From positions 372,001-436,000 of the forward strand of contig JADJYW010000003.1 in NCBI GenBank assembly GCA_016719605.1: a DNA stretch of 64,000 bases, written 5' to 3'. Position 1 is the first letter of the stretch. The number at the start of each line of letters is the position of its first letter. Source of the DNA: Lewinellaceae bacterium. GTDB lineage: Bacteria > Bacteroidota > Bacteroidia > Chitinophagales > Saprospiraceae. Positions 1 through 9,816 of this stretch are shown piece by piece. The notes under the pieces are model-generated. The model saw nothing but the letters and a program-made list of their open reading frames with translations, searched no databases and was not told the origin of the DNA. Both the position numbers and the translations under genes were made by a program.

Positions 1-1
1 T

Positions 2-706
2 ACCGGTGGTATTCCACCCTACCGATTTGCATTAAACACCGGCGGTTATCAGGCCTCCAATACCTTCGCCAACCTCGGCCCCGGATCGTTTACCATACGG
101 GTCGAGGATGCCGGCGGCTGCGAAACGGCAGAAACCATCGTCGTGAATGCACCGCCGCCATTCCAGGTAGACCTCGGTGGTACACAGATCATTTCGCTGG
201 GCGATAGCACCACCTTGCAAGTGCTCGTGAATGTCCCGATAGACAGTATCCAGTCCGTTTCCTGGGGGCCACCGCTGGATACCACGGACTGCACAACCTG
301 CCTGTCGTATGTCGTAGCCCCCTTTGTCACCACCACTTACTCGGTGACTGTGGTCACGACCGGAGGTTGCAGCGATGCCGACCAGGTGACCGTCTTCGTG
401 GATCGCCGCCGCTACCTGTATGTGCCCAATGCATTCTCGCCCAACGGCGACGGCGAAAACGATGTGTTTGCCATTTTTGCCAAACCGAACACCGTGAAGA
501 ACATCAAGACCATGCAACTCTTCAACCGATGGGGCGAGGCGGTGTTTCAACTCGACAATTTCCTGCCCAACAACCCCACGGTGGGTTGGGACGGTACGTT
601 CCGGGGGCAACCCATGAACCCTGCCGTGTTTGCGTGGATGCTTGAGGTAGAGTTCATTGACGGCGTGACGGAGGTGTACACCGGCGACGTGACGATTGTG
701 CGATAA
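2..706 (+). CDS. SprB-repeat / T9SS type B sorting-domain surface protein (3' part)
   Basis: The gene is cut by the left window edge and the open frame runs in from base 2. The first 45 or so residues (GGIPPYRFALN, then NLGPGSFTIRVEDAGGC) match the SprB-type repeat found in adhesins of gliding Bacteroidota. An Ig-like stretch with paired cysteines follows. The last 95 residues, starting at YVPNAFSPNGDGENDVF and containing LFNRWGEAVF and WDGTFRG, are a textbook gliding-motility-associated (type B) C-terminal sorting domain. In known family members this domain directs export through the type IX secretion system and attachment to the surface. The complete protein is probably very large. The ligand or role cannot be told from this fragment. 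Confidence 0.9.
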   Translation, partial: TGGIPPYRFALNTGGYQASNTFANLGPGSFTIRVEDAGGCETAETIVVNAPPPFQVDLGGTQIISLGDSTTLQVLVNVPIDSIQSVSWGPPLDTTDCTTCLSYVVAPFVTTTYSVTVVTTGGCSDADQVTVFVDRRRYLYVPNAFSPNGDGENDVFAIFAKPNTVKNIKTMQLFNRWGEAVFQLDNFLPNNPTVGWDGTFRGQPMNPAVFAWMLEVEFIDGVTEVYTGDVTIVR

Positions 707-724
707 GGGGGGGACGATACTCCC

Positions 725-906
725 AGAGGCTGTCTCAAAAGCATGGCTTTGACGGGAATTGATTTTTTTCAGACAGGATTTACAAGATTTACAGGATAAA
801 TGAGGCGACTCCGTCGCCGAAAATCCTGTAAATCCTTTTTATCCTGTCTGAAAATGAATTCGCCTGTCAACGGCGCAATACGGTACGGACTTATGAGACA
901 GCCTCT
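725..906. repeat. Palindromic MITE-like element with 13-bp terminal inverted repeats
   Basis: A non-coding 182-bp unit bounded by AGAGGCTGTCTCA and its exact reverse complement. Inside lies a second long inverted repeat: the arm at 763-797 (contains TTTACAAGATTTACAGGAT) pairs with 823-854 with only a few mismatches in the middle. The loop holds a further stem, GGCGAC-TCC-GTCGCC. There is no reading frame of note. Terminal inverted repeats around a non-coding palindrome are typical of MITEs or of a deleted insertion sequence. It fills the space between the T9SS gene and the next gene. No clear target-site duplication is visible. Confidence 0.7.
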
Positions 907-1003
907 AATTCCCGGCGCGCGCACAAGCACTGGCGCAGAAATTTTGTTATCGGGACAACCAGCAAGACAAAGAAATAGTCCTGTTTGGAAACACACCTGA
1001 TTT

Positions 1004-1735
1004 ATGACAAAAGCCATTCTTGTTTTCACATGCCTCCTCGGGGCATTGGGCAGCGCTACTGCCCAGAACCAACATCTCAAATTATATCTCGGATTTGAAC
1101 TGGCCGACCGCCCGTTTTTAGAAGGGATTAATTTTGATGCAACCGGCCCCTTTTACAAACAGCAGTATGCTACAAATCCCTTCTACGCGCTGGCGTTTTC
1201 GCGTGAAAAAGCCAACGGCAATTTCTGGGAAATATCCGGTCAAACGGATGCATACCTTGGATTCAGTACGGTTTATGATTTCACCGGACCGGACTCCATT
1301 ATCCCGGCTCCGCTGGTCAAATTAGGCGAAGAACGAAACAACTTTGCACAGCTTCAATTTGAATACAACTGGCTTCAAGGCGCCGACAACGGTCAAAAAA
1401 TCCGGCCCTATCTCGGTATTTTTCTCCGGGCCTCCGCTCAATGGGCCACTTTCCGACCTTCCAGAGCGGATTATTATGAGCGGGAGCGCTGGCGCGCCGT
1501 CGTTTCACCCGGTTTCGTGCCGCGGATTTTGATCAAAACCGGCGGGCGCTGGCATCTTGATCTGAGCGCGCCAATCGTACTGGGCTACTTCGGTTTGGAA
1601 AGCAGTTATGTCGGCAATCCGGTGCTAACGTCGGAACAGCAGCGCTCCACCAGTTTTGATTTAAGCGGCTTTAATCTGGAAACACAAATCCGACTGGGTG
1701 TTGCGTACAGCCTGAACAAGCCGGCCGAAAATTGA
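1004..1735 (+). CDS. Secreted hypothetical protein, possible outer-membrane barrel
   Basis: 243 residues. The N-terminus (MTKAILVFTCLLGALGSATAQ cleaved near AQ) is a clear type I signal peptide. The mature part is rich in alternating aromatic/polar strands (LKLYLGFELADRPF, LQFEYNWLQG, FNLETQIRLGVAYSL) and ends with a strand, which suits a small outer-membrane beta-barrel. I do not recognise a named family. It stands alone, after the palindromic repeat and before rmuC on the same strand. Function unknown. Confidence 0.7.
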   Translation: MTKAILVFTCLLGALGSATAQNQHLKLYLGFELADRPFLEGINFDATGPFYKQQYATNPFYALAFSREKANGNFWEISGQTDAYLGFSTVYDFTGPDSIIPAPLVKLGEERNNFAQLQFEYNWLQGADNGQKIRPYLGIFLRASAQWATFRPSRADYYERERWRAVVSPGFVPRILIKTGGRWHLDLSAPIVLGYFGLESSYVGNPVLTSEQQRSTSFDLSGFNLETQIRLGVAYSLNKPAEN

Positions 1736-1783
1736 ATTATGGCCCCAAAAAACCAACATAAAACAATCTGTCTGAAATTGCTC

Positions 1784-1791
1784 TACCTTTG
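1784..1791 (+). promoter_or_regulatory. Bacteroidetes -7 box TACCTTTG before rmuC
   Basis: Exact match to the Bacteroidetes primary-sigma -7 consensus TAnnTTTG, 29 bp before the ATG of rmuC. The -33 element is not clear. Confidence 0.5.
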
Positions 1792-1820
1792 CTTGCCGTG
1801 TAGTCAAACACGTCTTGCTC

Positions 1821-3118
1821 ATGGATAATGCACTACTCTTGCTTTTGGGAGCTATCGCTCTGGTCGTACTTGTTCTGGTGCTGTCCCGGCGCTCCCAAGC
1901 CACTACTGGGGAATCTGTTCCCGCTGAACTTTACCGGACTATTGCCGCGCAGAACGAAGCGCTCCGGGCCGAAATGACTGCCAAAGAGCAGGAAATCCGC
2001 GACTGCCATGCCCAAATTGCCGCCCGCGACCAGTCCGTTCTGCACCTGCAAGCACTGTTGCAAACGCAAAAAGCGGAGGCCGAACAGATCGGGGCGCGTT
2101 TCAAAACCGAATTTGAAAACCTCGCCAACCGGTTGCTGGAAGAAAAGTCCCAACGCTTCACCGAGCAGAATGCTCAACAACTGCGCCAGACCCTGGCGCC
2201 GCTTCGGGAAAAAATACAGGAGTTCGAGCAAAGTATTGACCGCAAATTTCTGGAGGAAACCCGCGAAAAATCGAGCCTGAAAAAGAAATCGAACAACTGC
2301 ACGGCCTCAACCAACAGCTCAGCCGCGACGCCCACAACCTGACCTCGGCGCTCAAGGGCCAAAGCAAAATGCAGGGCGACTGGGGCGAACTCCAGCTGGA
2401 AGTCCTGCTCGAAAAATCCGGCTTGCAAAAAGGCGCCCATTTCCTCACCCAAACCACCCTGCGCGACGACGACGGCGCCGCCAAACGTCCCGATTTTATC
2501 ATCCAACTGCCTGAAAACAAACACCTGATCGTGGATGCCAAGGTATCGCTCACGGCTTTCGAGCGGTTCTACAACGAGGAGGACCCCACCTTGCGGGAAC
2601 AGCACTTGCGTGCCCACATCAGCAGTATCCGCAGCCATATCAACGACCTGAGCGGTAAAAACTACCAGATGCTCTACCAGATCAATACGCCCGACTACCT
2701 GCTACTGTTCATCCCGCTGGAAGGTGCACTCACGGTAGCTGCGCAGGCCGACCCCACGTTGTTCACCGACGCCCTCGAACGCAATGTCGTGCTGGTGACC
2801 ACAGGCAGTCTCCTGGCTACCATGCGCACCGTCGCCTATATCTGGAAACAAGAAAAACAAAGCCGTTCCGTACTCGAAATTGCTCGTCAGAGCGGCCTGC
2901 TCTACGACAAATTTGTCAATTTCGTAGAGGATCTGCGCACCATCGGTACCCGACTCGACAGCGCCCGAACCGCCTACGACGAGGCTATGCTCAAACTCGT
3001 CAACGGCGCCCGACCCGGCGATACCCTCGTCGGAAAAGCGGAAAAAATCCGCGAACTTGGCGCTAAAGCCAGCAAGCGCCTGCCAATCGAGCTGATTGAA
3101 GAAGAGTCGGAAGGATGA
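1821..3118 (+). CDS. rmuC: DNA recombination protein RmuC (frameshifted in this sequence)
   Basis: RmuC proteins limit DNA inversion and recombination at repeats and carry a nuclease-like core. The N-terminus is a membrane anchor (LLLLLGAIALVVLVLVL), then about 130 residues of coiled coil (Q/E/K heptads), then the conserved core (ALKGQSKMQGDWGELQLEVLL, RPDFIIQLPENKHLIVDAKVSL, IRSHINDLSGKNY). The frame is broken at the 5-A run 2280-2284: the first frame stops at 2342, while the core continues in the -1 frame (EIEQLHGLNQQLSRDAHNL). One extra A would give LKKEIEQL, as in relatives, and a 432-residue protein. The ATG at 1821 is chosen over an in-frame TTG at 1815. A sequencing error is more likely than decay because both halves are fully conserved. 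Confidence 0.88.
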
Positions 3119-3239
3119 CTTTTCCCGCCAAAGCAAGACACTTGGCCCATCATTTGCCCTTGCTCCAAAACAAAGCAAGACTTTTGGTCATCCGAACCAG
3201 GTCGGCTTTTCAAAACCATATTTAAGCAATCTAATCACC

Positions 3240-6200
3240 ATGCAATTACGCCTATTTGCGCTGCTCTGGCTGGCGCTGCTTGCCTGTTCGGCATCTGCTC
3301 AGCAATACCTTGACATGATCCAAAGCGGAACCTACACCCTCCGCGAAATCCAGCAAGAAGCCGAGTCCCATTTCGACATTGTCGGGCGCGAACGCGGAAG
3401 CGGCTACAAACAGTACAAGCGCTGGGAGTACGTCGCTCAAATGGAGCTGAATGATGCCGGTATCAAAATTGCCAACCACGAACTGGCCCAACGCGCCCGG
3501 GATTACCGGCGCACCGAACGGCAACGGCAGGTCGAATCCGGCGGCCTCGCCGGCAGCTGGCAAGAACTCGGCCCAACCTACTGGAACGCCACCTCCGGCT
3601 GGAACCCGGGTGTCGGACGCGTTACCTCAATCGGGATTGACGAAAACAACACCGACCACCTGATCGTGGGCAGCCCCACCGGCGGCGTTTGGAAAACCCT
3701 CAACGGCGGCAACAGCTGGACGCCACTCACCGACGATTTCTCCACCGTGGATGTTTATGCCCTTGAAATTTCCCCCTACGACAATGGCCTCTACCTGTGG
3801 GGCAGCACCTCTGGCCGGATTTTTCGCTCGTTCGACGGCGGCCAAAACTGGATCAGCACCGGCAACGTGACCGGCAGCGGGCGGGTCAGTCGCATCCAGT
3901 TCCACCCAACCGACCCCAACGTGATTTTTGCTGTGTCTGAAACCAATGGGTTGTTTCGTTCCACCGACAAAGGCGGCACCTGGATGGTTGTTCCCGGTGT
4001 CAGCGGGGTGCGGGGCTACGACGTGGAGTTCAAACCGGGCGACCCCAACACAATCTATTTCTCGGGCACACAGGTATACCGGTCCACCAATGGCGGCACC
4101 TCGTTCAGCGAAGTCACCGGCTTTGGCACAGAAAGCAACAACTATAAAATGATGAGTGTATCGGCCGCCAACCCCAACGTGGTTTATGTGCTGGAATCCA
4201 CCGGAGGCGTATTCGGTGGTTTTTACAAATCCACGGACAGCGGCGTGTCTTTTACCAAACTCATTGACGGCAGCACCATCAATTTTTTTGGCTACAGCGC
4301 CACCGGCGAAGACGACCGGGGTCAGGCCCCGCGCGATATGGACGTGGTTGCCAGCCCTTTTGATGCCGAGGAGGTGCATATTGCCGGCATTCATACCTGG
4401 AAATCCACGGATGGTGGCGCTTCTTTTTCACTGACTTCTTACTGGGTGCCCGGCACTGCCGCCTCGCTTGGGGTTGGCTACAACCACGCCGACATTGATA
4501 TTCTGAAATTTGCAGGAAACACCCTGTATGTCGGCTCCGACGGGGGTATTTACACCAGCACCGACGGCGCCCAGTCTTTCGTGGATCGAACCACCGGACT
4601 CGGCATCCGGGAATTTTACAAAATAGGCGTATCCAAAACCGACCCCAATGTGGTTTCCGGCGGCTCGCAGGACAACGGGAGCAGCGTCATGCGGGGCGCC
4701 GACCGGACCTGGGTGGACTGGCTCGGCGCCGACGGGATGGAAACTTTTGTAGACTGGAATAACGCCAACATCCTGTACGGCACCTCACAATACGGCTCTA
4801 TGTACCGCTCCGGCAACCAGGGAAATGCCCGAACATCTATCCCAAAACCACCAGACGTGGAAGACGGGGCCTGGGTGACGCCGTTCGAGCAAGACCCGCA
4901 GGTACCCACTACGATCTATGTCGCTTTCGAGGATGTCTGGAAAAGTGACAACAGCGGCAACAGTTGGGAAAGAATCTCGGATTTCGGTGGCAGCAATTTG
5001 AATCAATTGAAATTAGCGCCTTCCGACAATCAACGCATCTACGCCGCTCGAGGCTCCGCTTTCATGACCACGGCCACTGGCGGCGGCGCCTGGACAACCC
5101 CGCCCCCGGCGTGGGGAAATGCCCAGATCAGTTACATCGCCGTGCATCCGCAAGACCCGCAGCGGGTATTAGTCGTAACGCCGTCCGGCGTTTATCATTC
5201 CACCAATGCCGGCGACAGCTGGACAAACATCACCGGGAACTTGCCGACCGGAACCAAGTATTGTGCCGCCTGGGAAAACACCGGCAAAAACGGCATCTAC
5301 GTCGGCGGTTTCGGCTTTATTTCCTACACCAACGACGACCTGGCGGGCCAATGGATCGGCTTTCTGGACGGGTTGCCCAACGTGCGCGTGTACGAACTGG
5401 AAATCAACTACCTATCCAGCACCATATTCGCCTGCACTTACGGCAGGGGGCTGTGGGAATCGCCCCTGTATCACCCCGTGCAACCGGTGGCCCCGGTGGC
5501 GGCATTTACTGCCGATCAGACCAAAGGCTGCAACCAACTCAGCGTCAAGTTTACCGATAAATCACTCAACAACCCCACGGCCTGGGAATGGACATTTGAG
5601 GGCGGCACGCCGGCTACTTCCACCGTGCAACACCCCACGGTCATTTTCAGCGGGAGCGGCACGTTCAGTGTTCGGCTGAAAACCACCAACGCGGTGGGCG
5701 AAAGCATGGTCGAGCAGGCGGGATACATCGTGCTGAGCAGCCCGTTGGCCCCGACCGTTGCCGATGTGGAACGCTGTGGTCCGGGTGAAGTAACGTTCAC
5801 GACAACAAGCCAACAGGGCGAGTATGTCAACTGGTATGCAGGTGTATCGGCCACCGCTCCCCTGTCCACCGGGGATGTTTTCACGGCGGATATTTCCCAA
5901 ACCACGATTTTTTACGCTGCGGCCAGCACGGAGTCCGTGCTCGTACAGCGTGTCGGGCCGGTGTCCAATGCGATTGGCGGCGGCGGCGACCATGCCGGCA
6001 ACTTTTACCTGATTTTTAATGCAGAAAAACCCTTTGTACTGAAATCCGCCACCGTGTATGCCACGGGGGCCAAAAACCGCACGTTCCAGTTGCGGGACGC
6101 CAATGAAAATATCCTGTTGGAAAAAACGGTCTTCGTGAACGATGGCGAGAACCGGGTGATACTGGATATGGCTATCCCGGCCGGCGCCAATCTGCAAATC

Positions 6201-6677
6201 GGCTGCCCCGGTGGAACAAATCTGTTCCGCAATAATACCGGCGTGACGTACCCCTACGCGATCGGCGGGTTGGTAGAAATTACCGCCTCCACAGCCGGTT
6301 CGGATTATTATTATTACCTGTACGACATCGAAGTGGAGCACCGGGAGGGGTGCGAAAGCACGCGCGCACCGGTACAGGGTATTGTGAATATATGCACAGG
6401 GGTGGAAAATATCCCGGCACTTGGCGACTTGACACTCAGCCCGAACCCGACAACAGGTCGCTTCGACGTGCGCCTCGATTTGACTACACCCGCCACTACG
6501 TCCATCGCCGTGTTTGACGAAGCAGGAAAAAGGGTGTACCACCAAGACTTTGGGAAAAAGACGGCAGGCGCATTGGTGCAAACCATAGATCTGGGGCGCC
6601 ACCCGAACGGAAACTACTTCGTGCACCTGACCCTCGACGGCAGCACGGTGACGCGAAAAGTGGCCGTACAGCGGTAA
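3240..6677 (+). CDS. VPS10/BNR-repeat protein with PKD domain and T9SS sorting domain
   Basis: 1145 residues from the ATG at 3240, which gives a proper signal peptide (LFALLWLALLACSASA). An upstream in-frame ATG at 3096 would add 48 residues without a signal and overlap rmuC. Residues 110-760 hold many BNR/Asp-box style blades (STDKGGTWMVV, SNNSGNSW-like, STNAGDSWTNI), forming sortilin/VPS10-type beta-propellers. A PKD-like domain follows (VKFTDKSLNNPTAWEWTFEGG), then a PPC/jelly-roll-like region. The end (LTLSPNPTTGRFDV ... GNYFVHLTLDGSTVTRKVAVQR) is a type A T9SS C-terminal domain. The protein is therefore expected outside the cell or on its surface. Substrate unknown; the family includes glycosidase-like and adhesive proteins. 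Confidence 0.88.
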   Translation: MQLRLFALLWLALLACSASAQQYLDMIQSGTYTLREIQQEAESHFDIVGRERGSGYKQYKRWEYVAQMELNDAGIKIANHELAQRARDYRRTERQRQVESGGLAGSWQELGPTYWNATSGWNPGVGRVTSIGIDENNTDHLIVGSPTGGVWKTLNGGNSWTPLTDDFSTVDVYALEISPYDNGLYLWGSTSGRIFRSFDGGQNWISTGNVTGSGRVSRIQFHPTDPNVIFAVSETNGLFRSTDKGGTWMVVPGVSGVRGYDVEFKPGDPNTIYFSGTQVYRSTNGGTSFSEVTGFGTESNNYKMMSVSAANPNVVYVLESTGGVFGGFYKSTDSGVSFTKLIDGSTINFFGYSATGEDDRGQAPRDMDVVASPFDAEEVHIAGIHTWKSTDGGASFSLTSYWVPGTAASLGVGYNHADIDILKFAGNTLYVGSDGGIYTSTDGAQSFVDRTTGLGIREFYKIGVSKTDPNVVSGGSQDNGSSVMRGADRTWVDWLGADGMETFVDWNNANILYGTSQYGSMYRSGNQGNARTSIPKPPDVEDGAWVTPFEQDPQVPTTIYVAFEDVWKSDNSGNSWERISDFGGSNLNQLKLAPSDNQRIYAARGSAFMTTATGGGAWTTPPPAWGNAQISYIAVHPQDPQRVLVVTPSGVYHSTNAGDSWTNITGNLPTGTKYCAAWENTGKNGIYVGGFGFISYTNDDLAGQWIGFLDGLPNVRVYELEINYLSSTIFACTYGRGLWESPLYHPVQPVAPVAAFTADQTKGCNQLSVKFTDKSLNNPTAWEWTFEGGTPATSTVQHPTVIFSGSGTFSVRLKTTNAVGESMVEQAGYIVLSSPLAPTVADVERCGPGEVTFTTTSQQGEYVNWYAGVSATAPLSTGDVFTADISQTTIFYAAASTESVLVQRVGPVSNAIGGGGDHAGNFYLIFNAEKPFVLKSATVYATGAKNRTFQLRDANENILLEKTVFVNDGENRVILDMAIPAGANLQIGCPGGTNLFRNNTGVTYPYAIGGLVEITASTAGSDYYYYLYDIEVEHREGCESTRAPVQGIVNICTGVENIPALGDLTLSPNPTTGRFDVRLDLTTPATTSIAVFDEAGKRVYHQDFGKKTAGALVQTIDLGRHPNGNYFVHLTLDGSTVTRKVAVQR

Positions 6678-6684
6678 ACCGGCA

Positions 6685-6894
6685 CTACCGTCCTTTTTTC
6701 ATCCTTTTCTGCATGTCTTTCGGGAAAAGGCCGGATTTGGCTCCTTTGGATGCTCTGATATTGCCTTTTTTGTCCACCGGCGCGCGCAGGCTTTCGGTGG
6801 CCTGGCAGCCGGATTTGGTGCTGCACGCCGGGGCCAATACGCCGACGGCAAAAAACAGGAAACAAAACAGGGCAGCAATGCGGTACTTACTCAT
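6685..6894 (-). CDS. Small lysine-rich putative lipoprotein
   Basis: 69 residues from the ATG at 6894. The start MSKYRIAALFCFLFFAVGVL is a signal sequence; APAC is a plausible lipobox. The rest is short, basic and low in complexity (SKGAKSGLFPKDMQKRMKKGR). An upstream in-frame ATG at 6948 would run into the neighbouring gene. It is the last gene of the minus-strand group that starts at the PASTA protein, 25 bp after the polytopic membrane protein. Its convergence with the T9SS gene leaves only 7 bp between the two stops. No function can be assigned. Confidence 0.65.
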   Translation of the reverse strand: MSKYRIAALFCFLFFAVGVLAPACSTKSGCQATESLRAPVDKKGNIRASKGAKSGLFPKDMQKRMKKGR

Positions 6895-6919
6895 AGCGGG
6901 TGTGTTTAAATCGTTTGTG

Positions 6920-8575
6920 TTATTCAACTTCGATCCACTTATCGCCAACGGGGTAGATGATGGCGGTATTGGGGCGTTTTTCTTTTAGGAGAACCTCCAC
7001 ATGCCATTGTTGCATGGTGAAGGTGTAGCGGTCGTTTTCGTAGTTTGTTGCGCCGATGCCGTTGCGCCACCACCAGTTTCCGTCCTGTTTGAAACCGACC
7101 TTGTACAGCAGGCCCGTGCTGTCTTTTTCGGCCGTTACGGCGTAGGACGGGAACACTACGTTGAACTGCACCGCTTCCCACATCTTGCCCTCGAACGGTT
7201 TTCCCCGCCGCAATTCGAGCGCCTCGTTGAAACCGTTGATCTGCCCGATAATGCGAAACATAAACACCCCGAGGTAGTTGTCCGGCGAAGCCAGAATGAT
7301 GACCTCGTCGCGGTCGTACCAGCGAAAATCGTTGACCAGGCCTGCACAGATTTTTTCGGACTCGGCCCAGCAACGGTTGATATCCAGCAGAAACCACGAA
7401 GAAACAGCGATCAAGCCCACCACGATTATGCGGTACAGGATTTTCGGCAAAAAAGACAACAACAGCAGCAGCCCAAGCCACCCGAAACCACTGGCGAAGT
7501 AGCCATAGCGGTCGTTTTCGGAGTATTGCAAGGCATAAAAATACAGGTTGGACACCGGCAGCAGCGCTACAAAAAACCAGGCAAACGCAGCGCCTGCCCA
7601 CTGAAGGCGGGTATTTAAACGGCGGAAAAACAGCAGCCAGGCCGCAGCCGCGAGCAATACCAGCCCGGCACCGATCCAAAATGCCGAACCGAACTCCAAA
7701 TTTTCCAACAGCGGCATCTTCGCATTGTGCTCCCAGTTGCGCACAAAGGCAAACTGTTTCACGACATACCGCAACATATTGGCCATCATGTACTTTGGCT
7801 GGATATTCAGGTGCGTATCCGCCCCATAGTGCCCCACCCAGTCGCCGATTTTAATTTTATTCAACAAAAAATACAACGCCCACAGACCCACTTGCGGCGC
7901 AAACAGCCGCCCCGGCAACGACAGCGGTGGGCGCGTCTTTTCGGCAAAAAACCACACCAGCACCAGTGCCAGCAGCAGCACGGGTATCACCAGCGACCAC
8001 TCGAATGTGAACAGCGCCAACAACACCAAAACCTGAATTTGCCACCAGGTGCGTTTGCCGGGTTGGCTCAGATAATCAAGCGTACGGTGCATGGCCAGCA
8101 GGGCAAACAACAGCGCCAGCAAATAGTGCAAACACACCCGCCACACCACCACCTCGGCGGCATAAGGCGAGAGCAAAAATAACAGCCCCGAAGCCGCACC
8201 AATGAAAAGCCGTTGCGGCGCCGATACCTGCAAGGGCAGGCGCAGTGCCAATCGGGCCAGCAACCAGGCATTCAGACCATGCAGCACAGCAAATACCCCG
8301 TACCAAACCGGCGAATTGGCGCCGAAAAGCCAGTACAGCGTGTAATTGCCCAAATGCAACACCGGGTGCAACCCCGGATAACCAAAACTACCCGGCACAC
8401 CCGCCCAGCCACCGCGGTCGTAGGCATACTGCCAGCCCAGCCAGTCCATTACGAAACCCGCGTGCCGCGTCGGCCAGTACACCACCAGCGCCAGCAGGAC
8501 GAAAAACAAACCCAAGGCTACCGCCCCGATGCCTCGTTCTGGACGGTCCAGTATTTTTTCGATTTTTGAAAACAT
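6920..8575 (-). CDS. Polytopic membrane protein, glycosyltransferase-39/PMT-like
   Basis: 551 residues with about ten hydrophobic segments, including ALGLFFVLLALVVYW near the N-terminus, YLLALLFALLAMH and WLGLLLLLSFLPKIL. The layout (short cytoplasmic start, many membrane spans, soluble C-terminal 120 residues) resembles dolichyl- or undecaprenyl-phosphate-sugar glycosyltransferases of the GT39/GT83 type, often seen as uncharacterised membrane proteins in Bacteroidota. An acidic motif typical of the first loop is not clearly visible, so this is tentative. The start lies 1 bp after the stop of the metalloprotease gene, showing co-transcription. Confidence 0.6.
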   Translation of the reverse strand: MFSKIEKILDRPERGIGAVALGLFFVLLALVVYWPTRHAGFVMDWLGWQYAYDRGGWAGVPGSFGYPGLHPVLHLGNYTLYWLFGANSPVWYGVFAVLHGLNAWLLARLALRLPLQVSAPQRLFIGAASGLLFLLSPYAAEVVVWRVCLHYLLALLFALLAMHRTLDYLSQPGKRTWWQIQVLVLLALFTFEWSLVIPVLLLALVLVWFFAEKTRPPLSLPGRLFAPQVGLWALYFLLNKIKIGDWVGHYGADTHLNIQPKYMMANMLRYVVKQFAFVRNWEHNAKMPLLENLEFGSAFWIGAGLVLLAAAAWLLFFRRLNTRLQWAGAAFAWFFVALLPVSNLYFYALQYSENDRYGYFASGFGWLGLLLLLSFLPKILYRIIVVGLIAVSSWFLLDINRCWAESEKICAGLVNDFRWYDRDEVIILASPDNYLGVFMFRIIGQINGFNEALELRRGKPFEGKMWEAVQFNVVFPSYAVTAEKDSTGLLYKVGFKQDGNWWWRNGIGATNYENDRYTFTMQQWHVEVLLKEKRPNTAIIYPVGDKWIEVE

Positions 8576-8576
8576 G

Positions 8577-9806
8577 CTATTCCAGATTTTCGAGCATCGG
8601 CCGGCGCAGGACGTTTACCACGCCGCGCAAACCGTTTTTTTCTTCTGTAAAAATGCCTTGCCAGGTTTTGCCGCAGGCGTTGTGCAGGCGGCAACCATCC
8701 AGCCAGAGCACACCGCCGGGCTGCACCGTAATTCGGCTGCCGGGCGGCATGGAGACGCGGCAAGACAACCGCAAACTGCCTCCGGTTGCGATGGTCAGGT
8801 GCCCCTCCAGATCGCGGGCGCCCGTCCAGGATACTGTATCGGTGACAATCATTTCCCGATCCCGGTGCAAGGTACACCAGACAGGCTGTAGGCAGCGGCG
8901 CACCGGGCTTTTTTCATTGGCAAAAATGGCCTGTATCTTGCCGATCTGGCACGGCGAAAGAGCCAATTGGTAGGCGTTGTAGTCCATCATATTGTTGGTT
9001 GCCTGTTGGTTACAGGGCGGATGCGGCGTCCAGTCCCAGCACTTATTCGGATGGTCGTCGGTATCCGGGCAACCATCGTACGACCAGGCGTGACTCAGGC
9101 CGAGGATATGCCCAATTTCGTGGTTGAGCAGCCCGTCGAAACTCGCCGGCCCCTCCCGACTTTCCAGCACACCGGCCATTTTGAGCGACGTGCCGAGCGC
9201 GATCCCCTGGCCATTGGCGCGATAGGTCGGGGATTTCATGCTGTCGGGATGGTGTACGAGCAGGAAAATATTGATGATGGTGTCGGTGCCTATCCCGTAG
9301 CGATCAATGACCTGGCGGGTGTGGTTATTCTGGTTTTTGCCCATGGAGACAAAGGAATACAGGTCGTCGTCGTAGTGGAAATAGACACCCGTGTCGCCCG
9401 GGCGGTCGGGTTGGGAGGTGAGCCGATAGCGGTATCGTTTGGGCAGCACCGGGGTGCCCCACGGCGAGCGCCAGTTGAATGCGTTGGTGTCGAGTTCGGC
9501 GTTTGCCCGATGCAGCAGTTCGTGCACGAAGGTCAGCACGGAATCCTTGGCGCGATGCGCGGTACCGGCACTGTTGTCCAGCACCTGTACATTGACGCGC
9601 AAGTAGCGCATGGGCAAGTGATCAGGGTATTCCAAATCGGGCAAATAGCCTTCCCAGGCATTGCAGGGGTTTCCGGCGACTGCCCGGCGAGCCGATTCTG
9701 CGGGCGGCGGGTGCAGGACAAAACGCTCGACGCGCAACCTCGGCGCACAAGCGACCGGCAGCAGCGTTGCGAGCAGCACGACCATCCGTATCCAGAATTT
9801 GACCAT
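8577..9806 (-). CDS. M43-like zinc metalloprotease lipoprotein
   Basis: 409 residues from the ATG at 9806. The start MVKFWIRMVVLLATLLPVAC is a lipoprotein signal with lipobox PVAC. The zinc site HEIGHILGLSHAW (HExxHxxGxxH) and the downstream NNMMDYN Met-turn place it in the metzincins, closest to pappalysin (M43) enzymes, as do the cysteine pairs between them. The last 80 residues (LEGHLTIATGGSLRLSCRV, then PGSRITVQPGGVLWLDG) form short repeats like those in parallel beta-helix proteins and may bind the cell surface. The protein is expected in the outer membrane or periplasm. It sits 10 bp after the rhodanese gene. Confidence 0.82.
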   Translation of the reverse strand: MVKFWIRMVVLLATLLPVACAPRLRVERFVLHPPPAESARRAVAGNPCNAWEGYLPDLEYPDHLPMRYLRVNVQVLDNSAGTAHRAKDSVLTFVHELLHRANAELDTNAFNWRSPWGTPVLPKRYRYRLTSQPDRPGDTGVYFHYDDDLYSFVSMGKNQNNHTRQVIDRYGIGTDTIINIFLLVHHPDSMKSPTYRANGQGIALGTSLKMAGVLESREGPASFDGLLNHEIGHILGLSHAWSYDGCPDTDDHPNKCWDWTPHPPCNQQATNNMMDYNAYQLALSPCQIGKIQAIFANEKSPVRRCLQPVWCTLHRDREMIVTDTVSWTGARDLEGHLTIATGGSLRLSCRVSMPPGSRITVQPGGVLWLDGCRLHNACGKTWQGIFTEEKNGLRGVVNVLRRPMLENLE

Positions 9807-9816
9807 AAGTTCCGGC

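Noticed and set aside
725..906. Remnant of a transposase gene in the palindromic element
   Set aside because: No reading frame in the 182 bp resembles a transposase; only the ends look transposon-like.
2280..2290. Programmed -1 ribosomal frameshift in rmuC at AAAAAG
   Set aside because: The site resembles a slippery heptamer, but it is not perfect (preceded by G), no stem or pseudoknot is obvious, RmuC is not known to use frameshifting, and other genes in the window show similar single-base errors.
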